Assembly (NCBI GenBank): GCA_041402045.1
Contig: JAWKSZ010000014.1
Location: 76,594-140,593 of the forward strand
DNA: 64,000 nucleotides
Direction: 5' to 3'
Source of the DNA: JAGQRJ01 sp041402045
GTDB lineage: Bacteria; Planctomycetota; J058
Positions 1 through 10,100 of this stretch are shown piece after piece. The first letter of the stretch is position 1; each line of letters begins with the position of its first letter. Below the pieces are notes generated by a model. The model ran no database searches, had not been told where the DNA came from, and saw nothing but the letters and a program-made list of their open reading frames with translations. A program made the position numbers and the translations under genes.

Positions 1-110
1 TCGCGAGCAGCGCCTCGCCGCTCCACGGCGCGGTGTGGCTCGTCGCCAGCGGCGCGCTGTTCGGGGTGTGGGTCGCGCGCAGCGTGCGCGCGGTCCCGGG
101 CGCGCGCTGA
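1..110 (+). CDS. C-terminal end of a truncated membrane protein
   Basis: An open frame enters from the left edge and stops at TGA 108-110, giving about 35 residues. The visible tail has a hydrophobic run (AVWLVASGALFGVWV) followed by a basic end, as expected for a last membrane helix and a cytoplasmic tail. Nothing identifies the family. The next gene starts 34 bases downstream on the same strand. It could be a chance open frame, since such frames are common at this GC content. Confidence 0.4.
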   Translation, partial: ASSASPLHGAVWLVASGALFGVWVARSVRAVPGAR

Positions 111-143
111 GACCCGGCAGCGCGGGGTGGCTATGCTCGACGG

Positions 144-1784
144 GTGAGCGACCGCCGGACCCTCGAACTCGAACGACGCTACCGCGAGACCGGCGCGGCC
201 GAAGACGGCGCGGCGTGGCTGCGGGAGCGCGAGCGCACGGGCGACGTCTCCCGCGAGTCCCTCGAGCTCGCCGCCTACTGCGGGGACGTCGCCGCCCGCC
301 GGCTCCTGGGCGAAGACGCCCCTGAGCCCGCGGAGTGGACGCGAGGGCTCCAGCGCTTTCACGCCGAGGCGGTCGGGCGCTTCGCCACGATCCTGGCCGG
401 CCTCGCCCGGGACGCCCTGGGCCTCGACGGGAGTGAGGGCGAGTGGACCCAGCCGTTGCAGGCCAAAGCGTATCTCGCGGCGCAGGACGCCTCCCGGCTC
501 CGGAACAACGCGGAACGGTGTGCGCGTCACCTGTTTGCACTGCGCGCGGCTGGGGCGCGGGGAGGCGAGCTCGAAGCCGCGGAACTCCAGGCGCGTGCGA
601 CGGAGGAGGCCGCGGAGGCCGCGGAGCAGGCCGCCGCCGACGCGCGCGCTGCGGGGGAGCAAGCGGGCGCTCTCGCCTTCGGAGCTGGACGCGAGGGGGG
701 GTGGCTCAAAGCGCCGGAAGAGACCGCGACGAGGCAGATCGAGCGGCGGGAGTCGGGGGTGCTGCGCGCCGAAGGCAGCTTCATTGCCGCGATTCGCGCT
801 GAAGGCCTGGAGGAGGTGGTGAACTCCCTGGTGCGTTCGCGGTGTGGCGACGAGGTCATGGACGACCTGCGAGCCCGGTCGCGAGCGGCCCTGGCCGCGT
901 GGGCGCTGCGCGCGACCCGCGGTGAGGTCGCGCACCCTCCGCGCCGCTACTACCCCGCGCCCGAGCGGGACTCCCAGGCGCCCTTCGTGGTCTCCCAGGC
1001 TGAAGAGGACACCGCCGCTGGGCGGCTGGCCGAGGCCCTGGCTCGCTACCAGGCCAGCGGCAGCGCCGCGGACGAGGCCGCTTGGCTCAGGGCGCGGGTG
1101 GCGTGGGCGCGGCTCGAGGGCCCGCGATCCCCACGCTGGGAGCGCGTGGTGGTGGCCGCGAGCTTCGGCTACCCACCGCTGAGCAAAGCCCTGGGCGACG
1201 CCGCGCCGCCCCAGTTCGGCGCGCGTCACCTCGCGACCTCCGAGGCCGCTGAGCTGGGGTGGGGGGTGTTTCAGCAGGATCGCGCGGCGGGCGCGCGGCT
1301 CGGGCTCCTGGTGGGGGCGCTCGCGCTCAACGCGCTGCCCCCGCGCTGGAGCGCTCTCTTCGACCTCGGGGCGCGGGTGCTCGACGCGCTGGTCGAGGTC
1401 TGCGAACACCGCCTATGGTTGGCGGATCCAGGCCAGCTCGAGTCGGCGCTCGGGTGCCACTCCGACTTGCGCGCGCGGATCGACCTATGCCGCGACCCCG
1501 AGGATCCGCTGTTCGCGCCCGAGCACCGCGCGGCGCTGGGGGCCCTTCGCTGCGCGGGCTGGGGAGCCGAGGTGTTCTTCGACCGGGGCTGGTCTCACGG
1601 GGGCGCTCGGCTCCATGCGCTCCTGGGTGAGGCCCTCGAGGCGGGTCTCCAGGCGGACCCCCTGGTCGCCGCGGGACGGCGCTACCTGCTGCCGTGGCTG
1701 CTCGACCTGCGGGATCCGCCGGTCGAGGACGCCTGGCGGACCCTCGACGACGCGGTCCCTCGCGGCGAATCCGGCGGCGCCTAG
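144..1784 (+). CDS. Hypothetical protein with TIGR02996-like repeat companion segments
   Basis: 546 residues from a GTG start. The N-terminus (LERRYRETGAAEDGAAWL, then LELAAYCGDVAARRLLG) resembles the LERxYRxxGxxxAAWL...LELAAYLGxxAARxALG pattern found beside TIGR02996-type domains in planctomycete and myxobacterial proteins. A weaker second copy starts near residue 290 (ARYQASGSAADEAAWLRARV). Residues 150-185 are Ala/Glu-rich and probably helical. There is no signal peptide or membrane helix, so it is probably cytoplasmic. A second family member lies at 44262-45673. It converges on the next gene, and their stop codons overlap in a CTAG. Function unknown. Confidence 0.75.
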   Translation: MSDRRTLELERRYRETGAAEDGAAWLRERERTGDVSRESLELAAYCGDVAARRLLGEDAPEPAEWTRGLQRFHAEAVGRFATILAGLARDALGLDGSEGEWTQPLQAKAYLAAQDASRLRNNAERCARHLFALRAAGARGGELEAAELQARATEEAAEAAEQAAADARAAGEQAGALAFGAGREGGWLKAPEETATRQIERRESGVLRAEGSFIAAIRAEGLEEVVNSLVRSRCGDEVMDDLRARSRAALAAWALRATRGEVAHPPRRYYPAPERDSQAPFVVSQAEEDTAAGRLAEALARYQASGSAADEAAWLRARVAWARLEGPRSPRWERVVVAASFGYPPLSKALGDAAPPQFGARHLATSEAAELGWGVFQQDRAAGARLGLLVGALALNALPPRWSALFDLGARVLDALVEVCEHRLWLADPGQLESALGCHSDLRARIDLCRDPEDPLFAPEHRAALGALRCAGWGAEVFFDRGWSHGGARLHALLGEALEAGLQADPLVAAGRRYLLPWLLDLRDPPVEDAWRTLDDAVPRGESGGA

Positions 1785-2800
1785 TCGATCAGCTTGCCCT
1801 CGAGCAGGCCCTGGCCGAACTCGGCGCCGAGGGCGTCGGCGATCAGGTCGTCCTCGCTGTAGCCGGTGCCGTTGCCCAGCTGCAGGTTGACCTCGTCCAC
1901 GACCTCCTTGATCCAGCCCACGGCGAAGCTGCCGCTGGCGTTACTGCGGTGGGCGAGGATCGCGCTGGCGAAGAAGTGCTCGAACTTGTCGTGCACGTCG
2001 GGGGAGTCGATCCCCGGGAGCTGGCGCAGGGGGACGTCGCGCTGGTCGACCATGAACGCGAAGCTGAGCTCGAGGGCGGCGCGGTCGGTGGGCTCCAGGC
2101 CGCGGGCCACGCGGAACACCTGCGCGGGGGTCCAGGGGGCGGGCACCTGGTTCATGCGCTCGCGCATGCGGCGGGTGTCCTCGACGGTGGTCGCGCCGCG
2201 GAGCTCCTCGAGGCCGCGGGAGCCGGGCTTGACCAGGTCCCACACCGCGCGGGTGGTGCCCCAGGTCGCGGTGGCCTGACGCAGGACCGGGGCGTTGCGG
2301 GTCAAGGATTGCTCGCGACGCACGGGCTCGCCGAGCTCGTCCTGGCTGGGGTGGCGGTAGCGGGTGCCGCGCCGGGTCTGGACGGCCTCGGGCGCCTGCT
2401 CGCGGCGCTGGGCGCCGAGGTTGCCCACCGGCTGGCCGTCGCGGTAGAGCACGCCGGTCAGCTCGCGGCCGTCGTTGGTCAGGAGCAGGCTCAGGCGGGG
2501 CGCGTCGCCGGACGTCGAGGCCGACGCCTCCTCGCCCAGGAGCGCGCCGCGCAGACCCACGGAGGGCTTGGCCGGAGCCGAGCCCGCGAGCTCGAAGCGG
2601 TAGAGGCCGGCGCCGAGCTTGGTCGCCTCGCCGCGCAGGCCGTTCTTCAGGACGACCTCGATCCCCTTGCTGCCGTCGGGGTGGAAGATCCGACGCACGG
2701 TGCCTTGCACCGGCTCGCCCTCCAGGGATCCACGCACCTCGATCTCGCCACCGAAGGCCACTGCCGTCAGCAGCAGCCACACCGCACTCAGCCTCGTCAC
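1781..2800 (-). CDS. Secreted protein with YfiM/DUF2279-like C-terminus
   Basis: 339 residues from GTG 2800, chosen because a signal peptide follows at once (MTRLSAVWLLLTAVAFG); a longer TTG start at 2845 adds an unlikely leader. Residues 18-75 look like a beta-rich module. Residues 81-90 read VGLRGALLGE, a string also present in the GH19 protein at 56112-57227. The last 75 residues (DKFEHFFASAILA, then WIKEVVDEV, then DDLIADALGAEFG) resemble YfiM/DUF2279 proteins, which have the pattern DK..HF.aSa...G..KE..D......DL.AD..GA..G. That makes an envelope-associated role likely, but the activity is unknown. Confidence 0.7.
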   Translation of the reverse strand: MTRLSAVWLLLTAVAFGGEIEVRGSLEGEPVQGTVRRIFHPDGSKGIEVVLKNGLRGEATKLGAGLYRFELAGSAPAKPSVGLRGALLGEEASASTSGDAPRLSLLLTNDGRELTGVLYRDGQPVGNLGAQRREQAPEAVQTRRGTRYRHPSQDELGEPVRREQSLTRNAPVLRQATATWGTTRAVWDLVKPGSRGLEELRGATTVEDTRRMRERMNQVPAPWTPAQVFRVARGLEPTDRAALELSFAFMVDQRDVPLRQLPGIDSPDVHDKFEHFFASAILAHRSNASGSFAVGWIKEVVDEVNLQLGNGTGYSEDDLIADALGAEFGQGLLEGKLID

Positions 2801-2960
2801 GCCTCCGCTCCCTCTCCAGGCCACCCAGCGCACGGGGCGGGCCAACGAAGGCAGCAGGACTTATGGGCGGCGCGGGCCGCTCCTGCAACGCTCGCGGGGC
2901 GGCTGCGACGGAGCGCCCGGGGAGCGAGACGAACCGCCTGCGAGCGCAGGGCTTAGGGGG

Positions 2961-2991
2961 CGTCCGGGGTCCGATCGACGGCCCCCGGACG
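2961..2991 (-). terminator. Hairpin downstream of the 3010-3905 gene
   Basis: CGTCCGGGG and CCCCGGACG form a 9-bp perfect stem around a 13-base loop, 19 bases past the stop codon of the minus-strand gene. No T-run follows, so this is only terminator-like. Confidence 0.45.
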
Positions 2992-3009
2992 GCCTTCGCG
3001 GGGCTCGGC

Positions 3010-3905
3010 TCAGGAAATGAGCCGCAACAACCCGACCCCCAGCACCAGGACCGCGACGAGCTGCTCGTTGCGTTCGCCCTTGAGCAGGAGCAGCCCCATG
3101 CCGATCACCATGCAGCCGATCCCGAACCAGCGCACGAAGTAGCCGAACACGCCCATGACCGCGGCGTTGCTCAGGGCCTCGGCCTGCTCGCGGTCGAGCT
3201 GGGCCTGGGTGACCTCCTCGTGCCAGTCGTCGTAGTTGGAGATCCACCACTGGTAGCGGCGCTGGTAGTAGTCGCGGCGCTCCTCGGCCTTCCACTCCTC
3301 GCCCTTCTCCTTGGCCTTGTCCCGCCAGTCCTCGTACTGCTTGATCTCGGAGGCGGGCACGTCGACGGTGCCCTTGCCGTCCTCGACCTTCCAGAAGGCC
3401 CAGTTGTGGTCGGTGGAGTCCGGATTCGGCGGCCAGCGCGGGGCGTTGGGCTCCTTGGTGGGGAAGCCCCAGTGGAAGTTCTCCACCGACTCCGCCGACG
3501 CGCGCAGGCTCGCGGCCTTGGTCCGGGTCCAGTTCTGGAGGAAGGTGCAGGTGCCGAACACCAGGAACCCGAGCAAGAACAGCGCCTTGCCCGCGGTCGA
3601 GAGCGGGCTCCCGCTCGTGCCCAGGAGCTTCTGCAGGTCGGTGGCGGAGACCGGCAACCCCGCGAGGGCCGCCTGCACGCTGGCCGCCGCGTTCTGCGCC
3701 GTCTGCTGCGCGGTCGCGCCCGCTGAAGGGGCAGGCGCCGGAGCGGGGGCCGGGCGGGGCGCGGGCGCCGGGCCGGGCGCGGGGGCAGGCGCAGGCGCAG
3801 GCGCCGGGGCAGGACCCGGCGCGGGCGCGGGCGCCGGCTGCGGTCCGCCAAACGGGGCGGGGGCGGGCTGCCGGGCGGCGGCGGGGGCGGCGGCTGGTCG
3901 GACAC
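3010..3905 (-). CDS. Membrane protein with Ala-Pro-rich N-terminus (frame broken near 3860)
   Basis: The best start is GTG 3905, with GAGAGG 8 bases upstream, giving MSDQPPPPPPPGSPPPP. That frame then turns into arginine-rich nonsense. One base more in the C-rich tract around 3854-3867 joins it to a clean frame that reads PPPPFGGPQPAPAP, then a long AP repeat, then SAGATAQQTAQNAAASVQAA and on to TGA at 3010. The C-terminal 220 residues have a membrane helix (ALFLLGFLVFGTCTFL), a charged aromatic-rich domain with many W, Y, D and K residues (about 110 residues), then two further helices. The AP stretch probably works as a flexible spacer. I read the break as a one-base deletion, possibly a consensus error. 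Family not recognised. Confidence 0.7.
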
Positions 3906-3957
3906 GGGACGCTCCTCTCTGGGTCGAGAGAGGATAACGGCGAAGCCGGACGCGCGC

Positions 3958-5175
3958 TTAGCTCGCCCGGCGCTCCTCGGGAGGCGTGAAGGGATCGAAC
4001 ACCGCGTAGGCGAAGGGGTCGCGCGCCAGGGGGTCGAAGGGGTCGCGGGGGTCGAAGTCCCGCGACTGCACGCGCGGCGGCCGCGAGGCCTGGCGGCGCG
4101 GGGGCGGGGTCCTGTCGACCTCGCACACCTCGGTCTCGAAGGCCGGGTTCCCGCCCAGGAGCCCGAGCCCGGACTCGGGGCCCTCGAGCTGCGAGAGCTG
4201 GGACTCGAAGGCGGCGGCGCGGCGGCTGACCTCGTCGGCGCGCTGGAACACGGCGTCCACCTGATCGCGCCGGAGGCGGCCGCTGGGGGCGTCGAGCCGG
4301 GGCAGGGGCGGCGGCGGGGGCGGCAGCGGCGGCTGCTCGCCGAGGCAGGGGCCCTCGGAGGACTCCTCCCAGCGGCGGAGCAGGTCGGCCATCCAGTCCA
4401 CCAGGCCGTTCGCCCGCGCGATCGTGCGCTGACGCTCCTCCGCCGAGAGCACCTTGCGGTAGCGCGCGTCGGCCTGGGCGGGCGGCGGCTGCAGGGGCTG
4501 GGCGGGCTGCTGCGGGTGAACGGGCTGCGCCTGCCGCGCGGGCTGAGTCGGCGTGGGACGCGGCAGGGCCTGCGTCGGGCGCTGGTGAACCGGGCGCTGC
4601 TGCGCGGGCTGAGCCGGGCGCTGCAGGGGCTGCGTGGGGCGCTCGTGCGCCGGCGGCTGCTGCGCCGGACGCTGGACGGGCTGGACCTCGCTCCGCGTGC
4701 GGCCGGCGTCGCTGCCGAGGGCGACCTCCGGCGCGGAGCCGAGCAACCACACCTCCGAGGCGCTCAGCGCGCCGCTGCCGAGGGGGGTCGGGCGGCCGCC
4801 GCTGACCACCGCCTCCTGCGCGGGGGGCGGTCCCAGGGGACGCACGGCGGGGTGCCGGCGGGACGCGTGCTTGGGCTTGGGCAGGCGTCGGGTCGTCCTC
4901 TTCTCGGGGCGGATCGCCGGCTGGCTCGCGGCCGCGGGCTTCGCCTTCCTCGGCTTCGGCTTGGGGTCGAGCTTGGCCTTCCGCTTAGGGCGGGGCGCCT
5001 GGACCACGCGCTCCGAGGCGAGCTGGTCCATCCACGAGAGGACGCACTCGATCGACTCCTCGGTGGGAGCGCGAAAGCTGCGGTCGGGTCCTACCTCGTG
5101 CCTGCCGGGGACGACCTCGCGCTCAGCGTCGTCCATCCAGTTGAAGAGGCCTTCTACGCTGTCGCTCAAACCCAC
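3958..5175 (-). CDS. Low-complexity Pro/Gln-rich protein with three WMD motifs
   Basis: 405 residues from GTG 5175, which has GGGAG about 6 bases upstream; a GTG at 5280 would add 35 unconvincing residues. Three similar helical motifs recur: VEGLFNWMDDAERE near the start, IECVLSWMDQLASE about 38 residues later, and ANGLVDWMADLLRR past the middle. Between them lie a Lys/Pro/Arg-rich basic segment and a long stretch of QPAQP/QRPTQ-type repeats. The C-terminus is acidic and disordered with DPFDPLARDPFAY. There are no membrane segments or catalytic motifs. The W-M-D helices may be short docking motifs on a disordered scaffold. That is inference. Confidence 0.6.
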   Translation of the reverse strand: MGLSDSVEGLFNWMDDAEREVVPGRHEVGPDRSFRAPTEESIECVLSWMDQLASERVVQAPRPKRKAKLDPKPKPRKAKPAAASQPAIRPEKRTTRRLPKPKHASRRHPAVRPLGPPPAQEAVVSGGRPTPLGSGALSASEVWLLGSAPEVALGSDAGRTRSEVQPVQRPAQQPPAHERPTQPLQRPAQPAQQRPVHQRPTQALPRPTPTQPARQAQPVHPQQPAQPLQPPPAQADARYRKVLSAEERQRTIARANGLVDWMADLLRRWEESSEGPCLGEQPPLPPPPPPLPRLDAPSGRLRRDQVDAVFQRADEVSRRAAAFESQLSQLEGPESGLGLLGGNPAFETEVCEVDRTPPPRRQASRPPRVQSRDFDPRDPFDPLARDPFAYAVFDPFTPPEERRAS

Positions 5176-5399
5176 GTCGGCTCCCGGTCGCAACCACCCA
5201 TCAGCCGAATGCAGTGCAAACGCCAGTCCTGCCTCCCGCGCCTCGCCTCGTAAGGACTTAGCGCGTCCGCTCCTGTTCACGAGCCCGTATGCGTCTCAGG
5301 CGGGATCTCCGTTCGCACATAGCTTGCTGCAGCGAACCCCTCACGCGCGCGCACCGCATGGGGATAATGCCGCCTCACCCCCAGCCGATCGGAGACCGC

Positions 5400-6836
5400 A
5401 TGAAGACCCTCCCCCGCCTCGCGCTGTGCGTGGCGCTCGTCGCGCCCGCGCTCTACGCGCAGGACGCGCCCACCGCCGAGCAGGTCGAGCAACTGCGCAC
5501 GGAGAAGGCCAAGCTCGAGGCCGAGCTCGAGGCCCTGCGCAACGCCCACCAGCGCGAAGTCGCCAAGCTCGAGGCCGAGTCCGAGCACCTCGCCGCCAAG
5601 GCCAAGCTCGAGGAGCAGAAGCTCGACGCCGAGCTCGCCGCGCAGCGCGCGGAGCTGCAGCGCCTCGAGGCCGCGACCTCGCTGGCCAAGGCCAAGCTCG
5701 AGCAAGACCGCGACGCCCGCCGCGCCAAGCTCGAGACCCTCGACGACCGGGAGAAGCTGCGCGAGTTCGAGGAGCTGGGCGAGCTCAAGGCCAAGAAGGA
5801 GCGCATGGAGCTCGAAGCCGAGGTCGACCGGGTGAAGCTCCAGCGTGAGCTCGCCGACGCCATGGCCCAGAAGGAGCGGATCGACGCCGAGAACGAGCGC
5901 CTGAGCGCCGAGCTGCGCAAGCTCGAGCTCGAGTCCGCCGCCGAGCGGATCCGGATCAACGCCGAGAGCAACCGTCTGAACTTCAGCCGCCTGCAGCTCG
6001 ACAGCCAGCAGGCCATGCAGCGCGCCAAGCTCCAGGAGCTCGAGCACGCGATCGAGCTGCGCCGCGCCCAGGAGCGGCTCAAGGACGTGGTCGCCCAGGA
6101 GGTCGCCTACGCCGAGGCGCCCTTCGCCGACGGCGTGCTCACGATCACCGACCGCCGGATCTCGCTCAACGAGCCGATCATTACCGGCACCGCGGACTAC
6201 GTCTGCGAGCGGATCCACTTCTTCAACAACCAGTCCGCCGCGCCGATCTTCATCGTGATCGACTCCTGCCCCGGCGGCTCGGTCATGGAGGGCTACCGGA
6301 TCGTCAAGGCCATGCAGGCGAGCAAGGCCCCGATCCACGTGGTGGTCAAGTCCTTCGCCGCGAGCATGGCGGCGATCATTACCACGCTCGCGGACAAGTC
6401 CTACGCCTACCCCAACGCCGTGATCCTGCACCACCAAATGAGCACCGGCGCCAACGGCAACATGACCCAGATCCGCGAGCAGTACGAGGAGGCCCAGGAG
6501 TGGGCCAAGCGGCTCATGGGTCCGGTGTGCAAGAAGATCGGCGTGGCCCCCGAGGAGTGGGTCAAGCAGATGTACGCCAAGAACTCGACCGGCGACTGGG
6601 CCGAGTTCGCCACCGAAGCCCAGCAGCTCAAGTGGGTGGGGAACATTTGCAACGAGATCCGCGAGGCCGGGATCGTCGAGCGCCCCGACGGCGCGCCGCC
6701 GCGCCCCTGGTACTTCACCCTGTTCGGCGAGGTCGAGGTCGACGCCGAGGGCAAGCCCTTCCGCTACCTCCCCCGGCTCGGCCCCTACGACTTCTACTGG
6801 CTGCACAACCGCGACAACTACTGGCGCACGCGGTAG
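5400..6836 (+). CDS. Secreted ClpP/crotonase-fold serine protease with long coiled coil
   Basis: 478 residues. A signal peptide (MKTLPRLALCVALVAPALYA) is followed by about 200 residues of charged coiled coil (repeats of KLEAELEAL type), then a ClpP-like domain from about residue 235. Signature parts are IDSCPGGSVMEGYRIV, the nucleophile segment SFAASMAA (Ser322) and LHHQMS (His344/345), spaced as in ClpP. The third catalytic residue is not obvious: the expected region reads KNSTGDWAEFATEAQQ, so the Asp may be replaced. Usual ClpP is about 200 residues, cytoplasmic, and paired with an AAA+ unfoldase. An exported form with its own coiled coil suggests an envelope quality-control or processing protease. 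No unfoldase gene is nearby. Confidence 0.85.
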   Translation: MKTLPRLALCVALVAPALYAQDAPTAEQVEQLRTEKAKLEAELEALRNAHQREVAKLEAESEHLAAKAKLEEQKLDAELAAQRAELQRLEAATSLAKAKLEQDRDARRAKLETLDDREKLREFEELGELKAKKERMELEAEVDRVKLQRELADAMAQKERIDAENERLSAELRKLELESAAERIRINAESNRLNFSRLQLDSQQAMQRAKLQELEHAIELRRAQERLKDVVAQEVAYAEAPFADGVLTITDRRISLNEPIITGTADYVCERIHFFNNQSAAPIFIVIDSCPGGSVMEGYRIVKAMQASKAPIHVVVKSFAASMAAIITTLADKSYAYPNAVILHHQMSTGANGNMTQIREQYEEAQEWAKRLMGPVCKKIGVAPEEWVKQMYAKNSTGDWAEFATEAQQLKWVGNICNEIREAGIVERPDGAPPRPWYFTLFGEVEVDAEGKPFRYLPRLGPYDFYWLHNRDNYWRTR

Positions 6837-6857
6837 GTACGCCCCTTTCGACGCGCC

Positions 6858-6881
6858 GGGGCCGCCCTTTGGGGCGGCCCC
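6858..6881 (+). terminator. Strong GC hairpin after the ClpP-like gene
   Basis: GGGGCCGCCC and GGGCGGCCCC form a perfect 10-bp stem with a 4-base loop, 22 bases after the stop codon. A clear T-run is missing (GCTGTGGTTT follows). Likely a transcription terminator. Confidence 0.65.
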
Positions 6882-7101
6882 GCTGTGGTTTAGGGTCGAA
6901 CGTCGAGAGCGGAGCGAGGACTCCTTGGTCGCGACCATGACCGCCACCCTGATCGCGTCTCGAGCGCCAGCCCAGGCCGAGCAGGCTCAGTAACCACAGA
7001 CACCACAGGCCAATAGGAGCTTTCTCGGAAAACCCTGACCCCGCTCGATGCAGATCGCGGGCGGCGGCCAATCCCTCCTGAAACCCCTTCAGGAGAGAAT
7101 C

Positions 7102-10100
7102 ATGCTCATGTCCGAGACCCACCGGAGCCTGCTCGCCCGCTACGCCCAGACCCAGGACCCCGAGCTGGCCGAGGCCCTGGTCTCGGACGCCTGGCCCCTG
7201 GCGTATCGGGTGTGCCGCAAGGCGCTGGGCGACGCCCAGCGCGCCGAGGACGCCGCCCAGGAGGCGGTGATCCGCCTGCTCGAGCTCGCCGACCGCTTCG
7301 AGGCCGACCGCCGCTTCGAGCCCTGGGTCGCCGCGTTGGCCGCCAACGTGGCCCGCGAGCACGCCCGCTCTCAGGGCCGACGCCAGCGCCGCGAAGAGCG
7401 CGCCGCGCGCCCGGCGGGCTTCCTCGAGCAGGGCGCCGACCGCCTGGAGCTGGACGAGGTGCGCGCCGCGGTGCTCGCGCTGCCCGAGGAGGTGCGCGAG
7501 CCGGTGGTCCTGCACTACTACGGCGGGCTGACCTACCGCGAGGTGGCCGTCGAGACCGGCGTCAGCGAAGGCACCGCCGCCTCGCGGATCCGCTCGGGCA
7601 AGCAGCAGCTCAAGGCTCGGCTGCAGGAGGCGGGCTACTCCGTGAGCAGCGTGACCGCGGCCCTGGGCTGGCTGCAGGCGACCCTCGAGGTCGAGGTGCC
7701 CCCCGCGCCAGGGGTGAGCGTCCTGCGCCGTCGGCCGCCGGCGCGGCCCGTCCTGGGCGCGCCGCTCCTCGGCGGGCTCGCGCTGCTCGTGGTGGCCGGC
7801 GCGCTGGGCGTGGCGCTCTGGCCGGCTCGGGCCCCGGCCGGCCCCGAGGCCCCGGCTCCCGGCGACGTGGCCTCCGTCGCCAGCGAGGCCGACGAGGGCG
7901 CGCCGGGCGACGGAGCACCCGCGGCCCCCACCGCCACCGCGCCGGCGCAGCAGGTCGGGGACCCGCCGCGGGAGGCGGCGCCCCCCGGCGCGGACGTCGC
8001 CGTCGCCCGGGTTCAGGTCCGGCTCCAGGGCCAGGGCGAGCTGAACCAGCCCTGGGTGCTCCCTCTCCCGCAGCCCGAGGTCGAGGCCGAGCTCGAGCCC
8101 CTGCTGCAGGACGTGCTGCGCGGGATCGGGCGCCGCGGCGGCGCGGGGGCGGCGAGCGCTCCGGGCCCCGAGGGGTTCGCCTTCGAGCTCGCGCCCGGCA
8201 GCTACTGGCTGGTGGCCGGGGCCGCGGGCCACGGGACCGCGGTCCAGCCCCTGCGCGTCACGCCCGGCGAGCAGACGGTGACGGTAAGCCTGCCCTACGT
8301 GGGGGTGGCCCAGCTCGAGGTCGAGGTCGCCGACGTCCACGGTCAACTCTTGCTCGAGCGCGAGCTGAGCTTCAGCCTCGCCCGCCCAGGGCAGGCGGTG
8401 CGCGCCACGATCCTGCGAACCGACGCTCAGGGGGTCGCGCGCCTGGACGTCCCCGCCGGCGCGAGCACCCTCTACGCCACCGACCCCGAGGCCGGGCGCA
8501 CCTCCGCCGCCTCCCTCGAGCTCGCTCCGGGCAGCGCGCAGCGCGTGCGCCTGTCCTTCCAGGACGCCCAGCGCGGGCTGCGGGTGCGGGTGCTCGACCG
8601 CGTGGGGAACCCCGTCTCGGGCGCCGCGGTGGCGGTGGCGCCGGCGGTGCCCGAGTCCTTCGGCGCGGCGATCCAGGACGTGCTGCGCCTCCCCGCCCGC
8701 GAAGGCACGGTGTTCAGCGGTCCCGACGGCGTGGCCGAGTTCTCCGAGCTCGACGCGACCTGGTATGCGGCCGCCCTGGCCGTCGCGCGCCACGAGACCT
8801 GGGGCGGGCGCAGCCAGACGGTGGCCCTCGACGACCCCAGCGCGCCCGCCGAGGTCACGCTGACCCTCGACGAGCCGCTCGAGGGCGGTCACCTCGCGGT
8901 GCACCTCTACGCCGGGGAGGGTCGCGACCGTCCCCTGGTGCGCGGCGACCCGCAGGAGGTGAGCTTCAACTACGCGCTCCAGGGCGCCGCGGTCCAGCGC
9001 TACGGCGGCTCCTTCCGCGCCGAGGACGACGGCACCCACACCGTGCACGTCTACGACCTGCCCCCGGGTCCGCTCCAGGTCAGCTTCTGGGGGAGCGCCG
9101 CCGGGACGACCTACGCGGCCCACACCGGGCGGGTCGAGATCCGGCGCGGCCAGCTCGTCGACCTCGAGCTGCACTTCGAGGTCGAGGCCCTCGAGGCCAC
9201 GCTGCAGGTGCTCGACCCCGACGGCGCGCCCTTCCGCGGCTCGGTGGCGTGGGTCCCGCCGGTCGCTCCCGACCAGCGGGTGGGCCTCACCGACCGCCAG
9301 CCCGGGCGCTTCACCCTCGACGTGCACCCCGCGCGACCCTACGGGATCGTGGCGTGGGGCCCGGGCACCCTGCCGACCCGCGTCGACGGGATCGAGCCCG
9401 CCGCGGACGCGCAGGTCACGCTCCCCGCGGGGGGGAGCTACGAGGTCCAGGTCGTGGACCCGGCCGGGGCGCCGATCGCCGGGGCGGCGCTGACCTGCGA
9501 CGGCCTCGGCGCCTGGCAGACCTGGACCGGCGACAGCGGGAGCTACGCCACCGACGCCGACGGGCGGCTCGCGCTCCAGGGGGTGATCGAACGGTCGCTG
9601 CCGGTGGTCGCCACCGCCCGCGGCTACCGCCGCGCCGCGGGGACGCTGAGCCCCGACGCGCCGACCTTGCGCCTGGTGCTCGCGCCCGAGCCGGAGGGCC
9701 CGCAGCTCCCGCTGCTCGGGCCGCGCGCCCAGGCCTCCCTCAGCGGGCGGGTCGTCGACGCCCAGGGCGCGCCCCTGGTCGGGGTCGCGTTCCAGGCGAT
9801 CGGGCCCAGCGGCTACGGCGCCGGACGCCGCGAGCGCTCCCGCGCCGACGGCGGGTTCTTCCTGCCGAAGTGCGAGGCCGGCGAGGTCGTGGTCCGCGCC
9901 TACCGCGGCGACCTGGGCCTCAGCGCGCCGGTGGTCGTGCAGGTCGAGGAGGACGCCGCGGTCAGCGAGCTCGAGCTCGTGCTGCGCCCGGGGGTGCGGC
10001 TCGCGGGCCGGGTCGTCCGGCCGGAGCTCAGCGGCGAGGAGCGGGTCTCGCTCCTCGACGCCGAGGGCCGCGACTGGAGCCGCCTCGGCGGTAAGCACTC

